Source: Rikenellaceae bacterium (GTDB lineage: Bacteria; Bacteroidota; Bacteroidia; Bacteroidales; Rikenellaceae). From it: a DNA stretch of 64,000 bases. Shown here in pieces: positions 46,865 to 55,049 of the stretch. The notes under the pieces are model-generated. The model ran no database searches and had not been told where the DNA came from. It worked only from the letters and a program-made list of their open reading frames with translations. A program made the position numbers and the translations under genes. The stretch's first letter is position 1; every line of letters starts with the position of its first letter. Where the stretch lies: positions 1 to 64,000 of the forward strand of contig SUZH01000007.1 in the NCBI GenBank assembly GCA_015060045.1. Direction: 5' to 3'.

Positions 46865-48364
46865 ATGAAACAAATTATGATGATGTTGGGCGTAGCAGCA
46901 GTGGCTGCCGCCGCGGGAGGTGCAACGGCCTGGTATGTAGCCGAGCAAAGCCCCGCTAAAATTGAGTATATCACCCCCGCTACTGAGCACGAAACGCAGC
47001 TCGGTACCCACTTTACGGCCTACGAGGCGGCCAACTATCCCGATTTGACCTACGCGGCCGAGAATGCCGTGAAGGCGGTCGTGAATATCGAGGCCGTGCA
47101 GCGTGTCGAAATGCCGCAGCGCGGTCAATTCGGTTATGACCCCTTCCTCGAGTTCTTCGGTATTCCCCAGGGTTATGGTCGTCGTGGTCAGTCGGAGCCG
47201 CAGTACCAAGAGCGCAAGGCGGGTGGTTCGGGTGTGATCATCTCGGAGGATGGCTACATCGTCACGAACAACCACGTCGTGGATGGCGCTACGAAGTTGC
47301 GCGTGAAGCTCAATGATGGTCGCACCTACGATGCCGAGCTCATCGGCAAGGACTCGGCTACAGATATTGCCCTGTTGAAGATCGATGAGAAGGAGCTGCC
47401 TACGTTACCCTTTGGCTCGTCGGATAACCTCCGTCTGGGTGAGTGGGTGCTGGCCATCGGTTCGCCCTACAACCTGCAATCGACCATTACGGCCGGTATC
47501 GTGAGTGCCAAGGCCCGTACGTTGGGTGCTTTGTCGAATGACCCGAACGACTTCTCGATCGAGTCGTTCATCCAGACCGATGCGGCCGTGAACCCCGGCA
47601 ATTCGGGCGGTGCGCTTGTCAATACGCGCGGCGAGCTGGTTGGTATCAATACGCTGATTCAGTCGCAGACGGGCAGCTACATCGGCTATTCGTTTGCCGT
47701 GCCGGAGGCGATCGTGAAGAAGGTCGTGGTTGATCTGAAGCAGTACGGTGTGGTGCAGCGTGCCCTCTTGGGTATTGGTTTCCAGGTGATTGACCAGAAT
47801 TTCGTCGATCGCATGGGCGAGGAGACGGGCATCAAGGAGATCGGCGGTATCTACGTCGGTTCGGTTGAGGAGGGCGGTGCCGCTTCGGAGGCGGGCATCC
47901 GTAAGGGTGACATCATCACCCACATCGACGGCATTGCCGTGAACGATGCAGCGACGCTTCGTGAGCGCATTGCACGCCACAGCCCCAACGATCAGGTGAA
48001 AATATCGGTAAAAAGAGACGATAAAGTGAAACTTTTTGAGGTTACTTTGCGTAATAAAGCCGGTAAAACGGAACTCCTTACGAAAGAGGACATCGACGTA
48101 AGCGAGACGCTGGGCGGAAAGTTCATCGATGCAAGCGAGAAGGTGTGTCGTGAACTCGATATTCGCGGCGGTGTGCAGGTGACGGGAATCAAGGCCGATG
48201 GGTTGTTGGCTCGTGCACGTGTCAAGGAGGGTTTCGTGATCACCCACATCAACAACCGCACCGTCTATTCGCTGTCGGACCTGAAGAAGCTCACGGGCAA
48301 GGTCCGTTCGATCGACGGAGTCTATCCCAACGGTCGTTCGGCATCCTATGTGCTGGTGGAGTAA
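46865..48364 (+). CDS. htrA: HtrA/Deg-family periplasmic serine protease
   Basis: A 499-residue envelope quality-control protease. An N-terminal hydrophobic segment (about 4-25) serves as signal or anchor. The catalytic triad is H137 (NNHVVDG), D167 (SATDIALLKID) and S247 (NPGNSGGA). Two PDZ domains follow (about 300-395 and 420-495), with IGGIYVGSVEEGGAASEAG in the first. This architecture is that of DegP/DegQ. The 46714-46864 gap has no ideal promoter; CACATTTG near 46807 is a weak candidate. Confidence 0.93.
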   Translation: MKQIMMMLGVAAVAAAAGGATAWYVAEQSPAKIEYITPATEHETQLGTHFTAYEAANYPDLTYAAENAVKAVVNIEAVQRVEMPQRGQFGYDPFLEFFGIPQGYGRRGQSEPQYQERKAGGSGVIISEDGYIVTNNHVVDGATKLRVKLNDGRTYDAELIGKDSATDIALLKIDEKELPTLPFGSSDNLRLGEWVLAIGSPYNLQSTITAGIVSAKARTLGALSNDPNDFSIESFIQTDAAVNPGNSGGALVNTRGELVGINTLIQSQTGSYIGYSFAVPEAIVKKVVVDLKQYGVVQRALLGIGFQVIDQNFVDRMGEETGIKEIGGIYVGSVEEGGAASEAGIRKGDIITHIDGIAVNDAATLRERIARHSPNDQVKISVKRDDKVKLFEVTLRNKAGKTELLTKEDIDVSETLGGKFIDASEKVCRELDIRGGVQVTGIKADGLLARARVKEGFVITHINNRTVYSLSDLKKLTGKVRSIDGVYPNGRSASYVLVE

Positions 48365-48414
48365 TCTGCTGAGGCGAAGGAATTTGAACGGAGTAGGGTA
48401 GTCGAAAAGAGAAA

Positions 48415-48470
48415 CCCGAATGAGGTATCCGAGGCGGTTGGTTGTAGACCAGCCGCCTCTGCTTTTCGGG
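48415..48470 (+). terminator. Nested hairpin between htrA and rpoD
   Basis: The inner stem GAGGCGGTTGGT / ACCAGCCGCCTC (one mismatch) is followed by TGCTTTT; an outer pairing CCCGAA / TTCGGG encloses it. It probably terminates htrA, but the outer pairs cover the T-run, so it could also act as a folded rpoD leader. Confidence 0.65.
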
Positions 48471-48530
48471 ATACGAAAGCGGGTCGGTTTTCCGTTTATG
48501 GATGGAGCAATAACAAACTAAAGAGAAGAT

Positions 48531-49391
48531 ATGCGTCAATTAAAGATTACCAAGTCCATCACCAACCGCGAGAGTGCCTCGCTCGATAAGTACCTGCAGG
48601 AGATCGGCAAGGAGGAGCTCATCACCGTGGAGGAGGAGGTGGAACTCGCCCAACGAATCAAGAAGGGAGACCAGGAGGCCTTGGAGAAGCTGACGAAGGC
48701 AAACCTTCGTTTCGTGGTTTCGGTGGCTAAGCAATACCAGAATCAGGGCCTTTCGCTGCCCGATTTGATCAACGAGGGTAACCTCGGTCTGATCAAGGCA
48801 GCCGAGAAGTTCGATGAAACGCGCGGTTTTAAGTTTATTTCGTATGCCGTGTGGTGGATTCGTCAGTCGATCTTGCAGGCGCTGGCCGAGCAGTCGCGTA
48901 TCGTACGTCTGCCGCTGAACCAGGTGGGTTCGCTCAATAAGATCAACAAGGCGCTGGCTCGTTTCGAGCAGGAGCACGAGCGTACCCCGTCGCCCGAGGA
49001 GCTGGCTATCGAGCTCGAGCTGCCGAAGGAGAAGGTGACCGATACGCTGCGTGTAGCAGGTCGTCACGTCTCGGTGGATGCCCCGTTTGCCGATGGTGAG
49101 GATAACTCGCTGCTGGATGTGCTCGTAAACCCCGATTCGCCCAATGCTGACCGCGGCCTGATCAACGAGTCGCTGTCGACGGAGGTGGATCGCGCACTGG
49201 AGACCCTGACGGAGCGTGAGCGCGACATCATCAAGTACTTCTTCGGCATCGGTTGCTCGGAGATGACGCTGGAGGAGATCGGCGAGAAGTTTGACCTTAC
49301 GCGCGAGCGCGTACGCCAGATTAAGGAGAAGGCGATCCGTCGCCTGCGCCACTCGTCGCGTTCGAAACTGCTGAAATCCTACCTCGGGTAA
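48531..49391 (+). CDS. rpoD: Primary sigma factor of RNA polymerase
   Basis: A 286-residue sigma-70 of the Bacteroidetes type (sigma ABfr). It lacks region 1.1 and starts [20 protein letters not shown]. Region 2 contains [20 protein letters not shown] and [20 protein letters not shown] (melting and -7 recognition); region 4 has [18 protein letters not shown], the helix-turn-helix for the -33 element. It should be the factor that reads the TTG/TAnnTTTG promoters listed in this window. Confidence 0.96.
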   Translation: MRQLKITKSITNRESASLDKYLQEIGKEELITVEEEVELAQRIKKGDQEALEKLTKANLRFVVSVAKQYQNQGLSLPDLINEGNLGLIKAAEKFDETRGFKFISYAVWWIRQSILQALAEQSRIVRLPLNQVGSLNKINKALARFEQEHERTPSPEELAIELELPKEKVTDTLRVAGRHVSVDAPFADGEDNSLLDVLVNPDSPNADRGLINESLSTEVDRALETLTERERDIIKYFFGIGCSEMTLEEIGEKFDLTRERVRQIKEKAIRRLRHSSRSKLLKSYLG

Positions 49392-49414
49392 GTAGAAAGT
49401 TAGCTCAACAAAAA

Positions 49415-49455
49415 GGGAGATAGCCACCGGTTTAGGCTATCTCCCAATTTTTTTT
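49415..49455 (+). terminator. Intrinsic terminator of rpoD
   Basis: Perfect 11-bp stem GGGAGATAGCC / GGCTATCTCCC, 9-base loop, then AATTTTTTTT. It starts 24 bases after the stop. Confidence 0.93.
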
Positions 49456-49479
49456 GAGCGGCTTAAAGCACGACAAAAA

Positions 49480-49504
49480 ACTTTCAACTTTCAACTTTCA
49501 ACTT
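49480..49504. repeat. Heptamer tandem repeat over the phosphatase stop codon
   Basis: ACTTTCA is repeated three times plus a partial copy. It encodes the last residues (KLKVES) and the stop codon of the alkaline phosphatase gene on the minus strand. Confidence 0.8.
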
Positions 49505-50560
49505 CATCAACTCCATGATGCGGTTGGCCAGCTCCGTATTCTCCAGCATGGGCTTGAACTGATCGGCTCCTGCGCCATAGAGGTAGGCCGGAACGCGGAT
49601 GGCCGAGTGCGAACCCGTGCCGAATCGGTAGTCGATACCGCTCTCCGAAAGGGTGAAGTCGCTCTTGCCGCTCGGCATCGAAAGACCGCCCGTCTCGTGG
49701 TCGGCCACGACCACCACCAGCGTACCTGGGTGGGTATCGGCAAAATCTACAGATAGGCGTACCACCTGCTCAAAATCCTGCATCTCGGCCAACAGGTAAC
49801 GGGGATCGTTGGCATGACCTGCGCCGTCGATCTGCGAACCCTCGACCATCAGCATAAAGCCATCCTCGTCCTGAGATAGCAGCTCCAACGCTTTGGCCGT
49901 AGCCTGCGGAATGAAGTCGCCACGCTCGGGGGCATGGGGCAGGTATTCGGACTCGACCATTGCCAAGAGGGGCGTCGTGGTTGCCGCCAGAGCCTCTTCG
50001 CGCGTCATGGCGAGCGTATAACCCTGCTCGGCGAGGGTGGCACGGTGTGCATCGGTGAGCCAGCGTGTGCCGCCACCAATCATCACATCGAAGTGCGAAG
50101 CGACCAAATCATCCGTGATCTCGTCGTAGAGGTGTCGTCCTGTCTGGTGGGCATAGAAGGCGCCCGGCGTGGCGTGTTGCAGGTAGCAGCTCACCACCAG
50201 ACCCGTTGCCATGCCGCGATCGCGTGCCAGCTCCATCATGGAGGTCAGGCGCACCGAGTCGGGCGAGAGTCCCAGCCGCGAATTGTTGGTCTTCGCACCG
50301 CAGGCGAGGGCCGTACCGGCCGCTGCCGAGTCCGTCACGCGGTTGTTGGCCGAGCGGGTTGTAATGAGTGCAACGTGCTCCGCCTCCGAGAAGGCCGTGG
50401 GGGCGTAGTCGTTCTCGATCTCGAGCATTCCGACCTGGGCCAAGCCCATACCGTCACCGATCAGGTAGATCAGATTTTTTACTTCGGGCTCCTTCTCCGA
50501 AGTCCCTGTGCAGCATCCGATGCATGCAAAAAAGCAGAAAAGCGAGAATAAATGTTTCAT
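49484..50560 (-). CDS. Alkaline phosphatase
   Basis: A 358-residue exported phosphomonoesterase of the PhoA superfamily. After an N-terminal signal (CFFACIGCC; possible lipoprotein cysteine at 16) come the metal motif IGDGMG (34-39) and the nucleophile S78 in RVTDSAAAGTALA. EGSQIDGAGHAND and VVADHETGGL provide the remaining zinc ligands, and GTGSHSAIRVP the last histidine. It is shorter than E. coli PhoA (471). Its final residues are encoded by a tandem repeat. Confidence 0.93.
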   Translation of the reverse strand: MKHLFSLFCFFACIGCCTGTSEKEPEVKNLIYLIGDGMGLAQVGMLEIENDYAPTAFSEAEHVALITTRSANNRVTDSAAAGTALACGAKTNNSRLGLSPDSVRLTSMMELARDRGMATGLVVSCYLQHATPGAFYAHQTGRHLYDEITDDLVASHFDVMIGGGTRWLTDAHRATLAEQGYTLAMTREEALAATTTPLLAMVESEYLPHAPERGDFIPQATAKALELLSQDEDGFMLMVEGSQIDGAGHANDPRYLLAEMQDFEQVVRLSVDFADTHPGTLVVVVADHETGGLSMPSGKSDFTLSESGIDYRFGTGSHSAIRVPAYLYGAGADQFKPMLENTELANRIMELMKLKVES

Positions 50561-50634
50561 AGTAAGGCAAAATTAGTAAAAAAGGGTGAATGTTGTACCG
50601 CTTTTTTTGTATCTTTACCAAAACATTTTTTCGT

Positions 50635-51297
50635 ATGGATGTAAAAATTGCCCCCGATTGGAAAGCACTGCTCGAGGAGGAGTTCTCAAAACCCTACTTC
50701 GAGGAGCTTACGCGCTTCGTGAAGGAGGAGTATGCCACACGCCGCATCTACCCGCGGGGCAGCAATATCTTCCGCGCCTTTGATAAGTGCCCGCTCGACA
50801 AGTTGAAGGTGGTCATCATCGGCCAGGATCCTTACCACGGCCCGGGGCAGGCACATGGCCTCTGCTTCTCGGTGGCTGAAGGTGTGCCGCATCCCCCCTC
50901 GTTGCAAAACATCTTCAAGGAGGTGGCTGCCGACATCGGTACACCGATTCCCGTGTCGGGCAACCTCGACCGTTGGGCCGAGCAGGGGGTGCTGCTGCTC
51001 AATGCCGTACTCACGGTGCGTGAACACGAGGCCGCTTCGCATGCAGGCAAGGGGTGGGAGCAATTCACCGATGCCGTGGTGCGCAAGATTGCCGAGCGGA
51101 AGCAGGGGGTGGTATACCTCTTGTGGGGCAGCTACGCCCAGCGTAAGGGTGCGATTGCCAATCCGACGCAAAATTGCATCCTGAAGGCCGTGCACCCCTC
51201 GCCCCTTTCGGCCTACCGCGGTTTCTTGGGGTGCAAGCACTTCTCGAAAGCCAACGAATACCTGATCTCCACGGGCCAGACGCCCATAAATTGGTAA
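50635..51297 (+). CDS. ung: Uracil-DNA glycosylase
   Basis: A 220-residue family 1 enzyme that removes uracil from DNA. It has the water-activating loop VIIGQDPYHGPGQAHGLCFS, the Ser-Pro rich PPSLQNIF, LLLNAVLTV, and the leucine loop HPSPLSAYRGFLGCKHF. The start is ATG at 50635 (MDVKIAPDW) rather than the in-frame codon 45 bases upstream; a TATCTTTA -7 box lies at 50610-50617, between the two candidates. Confidence 0.95.
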   Translation: MDVKIAPDWKALLEEEFSKPYFEELTRFVKEEYATRRIYPRGSNIFRAFDKCPLDKLKVVIIGQDPYHGPGQAHGLCFSVAEGVPHPPSLQNIFKEVAADIGTPIPVSGNLDRWAEQGVLLLNAVLTVREHEAASHAGKGWEQFTDAVVRKIAERKQGVVYLLWGSYAQRKGAIANPTQNCILKAVHPSPLSAYRGFLGCKHFSKANEYLISTGQTPINW

Positions 51298-51303
51298 CAC
51301 AAC

Positions 51304-52701
51304 ATGAAACGAATTTTCCTCTTTGCAGCCCTCTTACTGGGGCTTACGGCCTGCACGGAGCAGGCCCCCGCGACGCTCGATCGTGAGGCGATGCGCGATG
51401 CCGTTTTGGCACGTATTACGGGTGCCGAGCAACCGACCGAGGTGCTCTCGATCCTCGATTTTGGGGCTGTCGGCGATGGCGTGACCGACTGTAAACCCGC
51501 CTTTGATCAGGCGATGCAGCGTGCCGAGGAGCTGGGTGGCGCGCGGATCGTGGTGCCGGCCGGTGAGTATTGGCTCTGTGGCCCGATCCACTTTGTGAGC
51601 CGCGTCTGCCTCGAATTGCAGGAGGGCTCGACGCTGAAGTTCAACCCTGAGCCGAGCTGCTACCTCCCTGTGGTGGCTACGAGCTGGGAGGGTACCTTCC
51701 TTTATAATTATAGCCCCTTCATCTATGGCCGCGGGCTGAAGGATGTTTCGATCGTGGGCCGTGGTGTGATTGACGGCAATGCTGCTACGACCTTTGCTAC
51801 CTGGCGCGCGTTGCAGGGCCCGAGTAAAGACCTGAGCCGCAAATACAACCACGAGCAGACCCCCGTAGAGGAGCGCATCTTCGGCGAGGGACACTACCTC
51901 CGTCCTCATTTGATTCAGTTCTACGAGTGCGAGCGCATCACGTTGGAGGGTGTCTTCATTACGAATGCTCCCTTCTGGTGCATCCACCTCCTCAAGTCGA
52001 AAAATATCATCTGCGACGGCCTGCGCTACGATGCCAAGCTGGTCAATAACGACGGTATCGACCCCGAGTATGCGCAGGATGTACTGATCCAGAACATCGA
52101 GTTCAACAATGGCGACGATAATGTGGCCATCAAGTGTGGTCGTGATGACGACGGTCGTGCGACGGCAACCCCCTCGTCGGGTATCGTCATCCGCAACTGC
52201 CGCTTCAAGGGATTGCACGGTGTGGTGCTCGGTAGCGAGATGTCGTCGGGTGTGGAGAATATCTTTATCGAAAATTGCACCTACGGAGGTTATTGCAAGC
52301 GCGGTTTGTATGTCAAGACCAACCCCGATCGCGGCGGCTTTATCCGCAACATCTTTGTCAATAACTGCGAGTTTGGCGAGGTGGAGGATTTGATCTTCGT
52401 CACTTCGATGTATGCCGGTGAGGGGTTGGATAACCACCACTTCACGGCCGTGCATGATATCTATGTGGAGGACGTGACGTGCCAAAAGGCGCGTGCGGCA
52501 GCCGTCGTGCTGCAGGGTACCGCGGCCGAGCCGATTCATGATGTGCATCTGAAGCGTGTGCGTGTGGATGAGGCAAAGATTGGTCTCTCGATGGAGCACA
52601 CGGACGCAATCGCCTTTACGGATTGTAATATGGGCGGCTTTGCGGGTGTTCCGACCACAGCTTCGGCCAAGGATCATGTCTTTGCCGAGGATAAGAAGTA
52701 A
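51304..52701 (+). CDS. Glycoside hydrolase family 28 lipoprotein
   Basis: A 465-residue right-handed beta-helix enzyme of the polygalacturonase family, anchored by a lipobox LTAC with C17. Catalytic signatures are NNDGID (248-253), GDD (270-272), LHGVVLGSE (304-312) and RGLYVKT (basic site). The N-terminal FGAVGDGVTD is the pectin-lyase-fold opening. It would cut alpha-linked galacturonate or rhamnogalacturonan oligosaccharides at the cell surface or periplasm. No SusC/SusD pair is next to it, so it is a lone enzyme. It starts 6 bases after ung. Confidence 0.9.
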   Translation: MKRIFLFAALLLGLTACTEQAPATLDREAMRDAVLARITGAEQPTEVLSILDFGAVGDGVTDCKPAFDQAMQRAEELGGARIVVPAGEYWLCGPIHFVSRVCLELQEGSTLKFNPEPSCYLPVVATSWEGTFLYNYSPFIYGRGLKDVSIVGRGVIDGNAATTFATWRALQGPSKDLSRKYNHEQTPVEERIFGEGHYLRPHLIQFYECERITLEGVFITNAPFWCIHLLKSKNIICDGLRYDAKLVNNDGIDPEYAQDVLIQNIEFNNGDDNVAIKCGRDDDGRATATPSSGIVIRNCRFKGLHGVVLGSEMSSGVENIFIENCTYGGYCKRGLYVKTNPDRGGFIRNIFVNNCEFGEVEDLIFVTSMYAGEGLDNHHFTAVHDIYVEDVTCQKARAAAVVLQGTAAEPIHDVHLKRVRVDEAKIGLSMEHTDAIAFTDCNMGGFAGVPTTASAKDHVFAEDKK

Positions 52702-52722
52702 TTGGCAGGATCCTACAAAATC

Positions 52723-52757
52723 AAAAGAGGTCATCCTTTCGGGGGATGGCCTCTTTT
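52723..52757. terminator. Bidirectional terminator between GH28 and blaI genes
   Basis: AAAAGAGGTCATCC / GGGATGGCCTCTTTT stem with short loop lies between the convergent genes, 22 bases from each end. Confidence 0.85.
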
Positions 52758-52779
52758 GGGTTACTTAGCGGGAAGTTCT

Positions 52780-53142
52780 TTAGAGCAATTGGCGCATTTG
52801 AGCGCGCTCCTCTTCAGTCCAGGTGGTATGCTCGGCATGAAACGCAACAAGATCCGCAATCGATCCATGGAAGTAGTTGTTGAGCATCGCCTTTAATACG
52901 CGTCGTGCGTAGGTGCGCTTTTCAATGAGTGGGAAGTATGTGAAGCTGCGGCCGGATGGCTTGCGATCCACAAATTCCTTCTCCTCCAGGATCTTCATGA
53001 AGGTGGCCACGGTCGTGTAGGCCGGTTTGGGCTCCTCCATTTTTGCAATGATCTCGCCGACGTTTGCTTGGTCGAGATCCCACAGAATTTGCATGATCTG
53101 CTCTTCTCCTCGAGTCAGATCGGGATTCTTTCTCCTTTGCAT
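52780..53142 (-). CDS. BlaI/MecI-family repressor
   Basis: A 120-residue penicillinase-repressor-type regulator. The winged helix opens LTRGEEQIMQILWDL and has PAYTTVATFMKILEEKEFV as the recognition and wing part; the C-terminal helical part dimerises. ATG at 53142 (MQRRKNPD) is chosen over upstream codons. Family members are usually next to a BlaR1/M56 membrane protease that inactivates them; none is adjacent here, only a TonB-domain protein 184 bases upstream. Confidence 0.9.
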   Translation of the reverse strand: MQRRKNPDLTRGEEQIMQILWDLDQANVGEIIAKMEEPKPAYTTVATFMKILEEKEFVDRKPSGRSFTYFPLIEKRTYARRVLKAMLNNYFHGSIADLVAFHAEHTTWTEEERAQMRQLL

Positions 53143-53184
53143 GATATGTTTGATGATGGTAACACAATGATAGAAAGAATCTGT

Positions 53185-53192
53185 CAAAAATA
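53185..53192 (-). promoter_or_regulatory. -7 box of the blaI-type gene
   Basis: TATTTTTG on the minus strand, 42 bases upstream of the ATG. No ideal -33 TTG and no clear BlaI operator palindrome is visible in the gap. Confidence 0.5.
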
Positions 53193-53242
53193 CAAACTAA
53201 ACGCTTGCTCCTTGTTTTTTAGATGATAATTTGACGTTTTAT

Positions 53243-53290
53243 GTCGGCAAAAATAAAAAATGAGTGGCCAAATTGTACGATTTGACCACT
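53243..53290 (-). terminator. Terminator of the TonB-domain gene
   Basis: Minus strand AGTGGTCAAAT / ATTTGGCCACT (one G-T pair) with 6-base loop, then CATTTTTTATTTTTG. Confidence 0.75.
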
Positions 53291-53326
53291 TGTTTGCTCG
53301 CTGATGCACACTGTTTCGATCCTTGG

Positions 53327-53821
53327 TTAACGCCTAAAACCACTTCGCATGTGGCTGGGGGATGGACTGTGCATTTCGTGCTGCCCGGTTTCGGAGTAGG
53401 GACGTCGCCCTACACGTTGCTCGTAACCTGTTGTCTGGCCGGAAGGAGAATCTCCGCCCGACTTCCGAAAGACGATCGGTAGTGTGTATTTGACCCGTAC
53501 AGGTTGGCCGTCTTTTATGCCGGGCTTCCATTTGGGCGAGTACTTGAGGATGCCCATGACGTGCTTGTCGATATAGGGTTCAACGCCTCGAATGAGGGTG
53601 ATATCCTCCAGTTTACCCGCTTTGCCGACTACAAACGACACTCGCAGGGTATCATTTACCAGCTGATCAGGTGTTAAATGCATACGATTGACGATCCATG
53701 CGCGGAATCTGTTTAGGTCGCCCCCTTTGAAGGTCGGCTTGATGATGTCGTCATATTCCGGATCTTGCGCCAGGACGGGAAGAGCCAGGCAGAGCATCCA
53801 GATAAGCAGCAGTCGTTTCAT
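53327..53821 (-). CDS. Exported protein with a TonB C-terminal domain
   Basis: A 164-residue protein with a signal peptide (LLLIWMLCLALPVLAQ, cleaved near 18-20). The TonB_C-like fold spans about 40-130 with LRVSFVVGKAGKLEDITLIRG-type strands and YSPKWKPGIKDGQPVRVKY. TonB itself needs an N-terminal transmembrane anchor and proline-rich linker, both absent, so this is a free periplasmic domain. The tail after VFRKSGGDSP is basic and polar and unlike the family; it may be a read-through into non-conserved sequence. Confidence 0.78.
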   Translation of the reverse strand: MKRLLLIWMLCLALPVLAQDPEYDDIIKPTFKGGDLNRFRAWIVNRMHLTPDQLVNDTLRVSFVVGKAGKLEDITLIRGVEPYIDKHVMGILKYSPKWKPGIKDGQPVRVKYTLPIVFRKSGGDSPSGQTTGYEQRVGRRPYSETGQHEMHSPSPSHMRSGFRR

Positions 53822-53851
53822 GGTAAGTGGTGTCAAAAAGATATAATGGGA

Positions 53852-54610
53852 TTAGAATGCCCGTTCGCGGTTCTCCTCGTTGTCCTTCTCGGAGCGGGCC
53901 ACCTCGTCGCCCTCCCAATCGAACCAGGGAAATTCGCGTCGTTCGCCCAATCCGAAGCGCAGGTAGGTAATCGGCAGCCCCATCTCCAGGAAACGGCTTT
54001 CGTAAGCGGTCTTCACCGAGAGTACCTCATCGGCGTAGCCCGAACCATAGATGTCGTCGTTCGCCACCTCGCACGGGAGCGCAAAGTGGTCGATGACGCC
54101 CTTCGTGTAGGCGTAGAGATGCTGCGAATCGGTTTTGAGGTTGATGCGGCCATCCTTTTTCAGCAGGCGGGCATAACGCTCCAGAAAGAGGGGTGAGGTG
54201 AGGCGCTTGCGGGCGCGGTTGGTCTTGAGCTGCGGATCGGGGAAGGTGATCCAGATCTCGTCCACCTCACCCTCGGCAAAGAGGCTCTCGATGAATTCAA
54301 TGCGCGTACGCAGGAAACCCACGTTCGCCATGCCTCGCTGCGTGGCGGTCTTTGCACCACGCCACATGCGGGCGCCCTTGATGTCGATGCCGATGTAGTT
54401 CTTGTCGGGGTTGCGCTCGGCCAGGCCGACCGTATACTCGCCCTTACCACAACCCAGCTCCAGGATGATCGGGCGATCGTTGTGGAAGAACTCCTTGCGC
54501 CAATTCCCCTTCAGGGGGTGGTCGCAGCGAAAAACGGTGTCGAATTCGGGCTGCACGAAGCAGGCGAAGGTCTCGTTTTCGGCAAATTTACGCAGTTTAT
54601 CTTTTCCCAT
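53852..54610 (-). CDS. trmB: tRNA (guanine-N7)-methyltransferase
   Basis: A 252-residue SAM-dependent enzyme that methylates G46 of tRNA. SAM motif I is LELGCGKGEYTVGLAERNP, followed by YIGIDIKGARMW, and the catalytic region WITFPDPQ plus KTNRARKRLTSP. It begins 8 bases downstream of the gldH stop and ends 30 bases before the TonB-domain gene. Confidence 0.94.
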   Translation of the reverse strand: MGKDKLRKFAENETFACFVQPEFDTVFRCDHPLKGNWRKEFFHNDRPIILELGCGKGEYTVGLAERNPDKNYIGIDIKGARMWRGAKTATQRGMANVGFLRTRIEFIESLFAEGEVDEIWITFPDPQLKTNRARKRLTSPLFLERYARLLKKDGRINLKTDSQHLYAYTKGVIDHFALPCEVANDDIYGSGYADEVLSVKTAYESRFLEMGLPITYLRFGLGERREFPWFDWEGDEVARSEKDNEENRERAF

Positions 54611-54618
54611 AAGTTCGG

Positions 54619-55047
54619 TTATTCGGTTGAAAAACGGATGCCGACCGCCTCGATACCCGCTACGGAGCGGGTCGGGGTCAGCGAAAAGTAGTAGGTCCCC
54701 TCGTGTTGCAGACGGACGCTGCGACGGTAGGGTATCTCCAGGATCTGTTTCAAGGCATTGATGCGCTTCGGGCGGGGTAGGATCAGACGATGCAACTCCT
54801 CGGTGCGGAGCGAATCGGGCGTGAAGGTCACGACCCGCACCGTCAGGCTGTCCTCCGTGAAACGATCATCGGTACGTAGGAAGATCTTCAGTTCCCCGTA
54901 GTTGTTTGCACGGTGATTCTCCATGCGCACGATTGCCGTATGGTCGGGGTCGAACGCCGTCACATCCGTGACATAAGCCTGCTCCTGCGTGGTGCACCCA
55001 CCCGCCAGCAGCAGACTCAAGATCCCTACAAATGCACTCCGGCGCAT
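54619..55047 (-). CDS. gldH: GldH-like lipoprotein
   Basis: A 142-residue lipoprotein with lipobox LAGGC (C18). The family was named from flavobacterial gliding, but non-gliding Bacteroidales keep it in this same place after the PSP1 gene, so motility should not be inferred. The mature part is a small beta-sandwich-like domain. It is co-transcribed with ricT upstream (2-base gap) and trmB downstream. Confidence 0.82.
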   Translation of the reverse strand: MRRSAFVGILSLLLAGGCTTQEQAYVTDVTAFDPDHTAIVRMENHRANNYGELKIFLRTDDRFTEDSLTVRVVTFTPDSLRTEELHRLILPRPKRINALKQILEIPYRRSVRLQHEGTYYFSLTPTRSVAGIEAVGIRFSTE

Positions 55048-55049
55048 GG

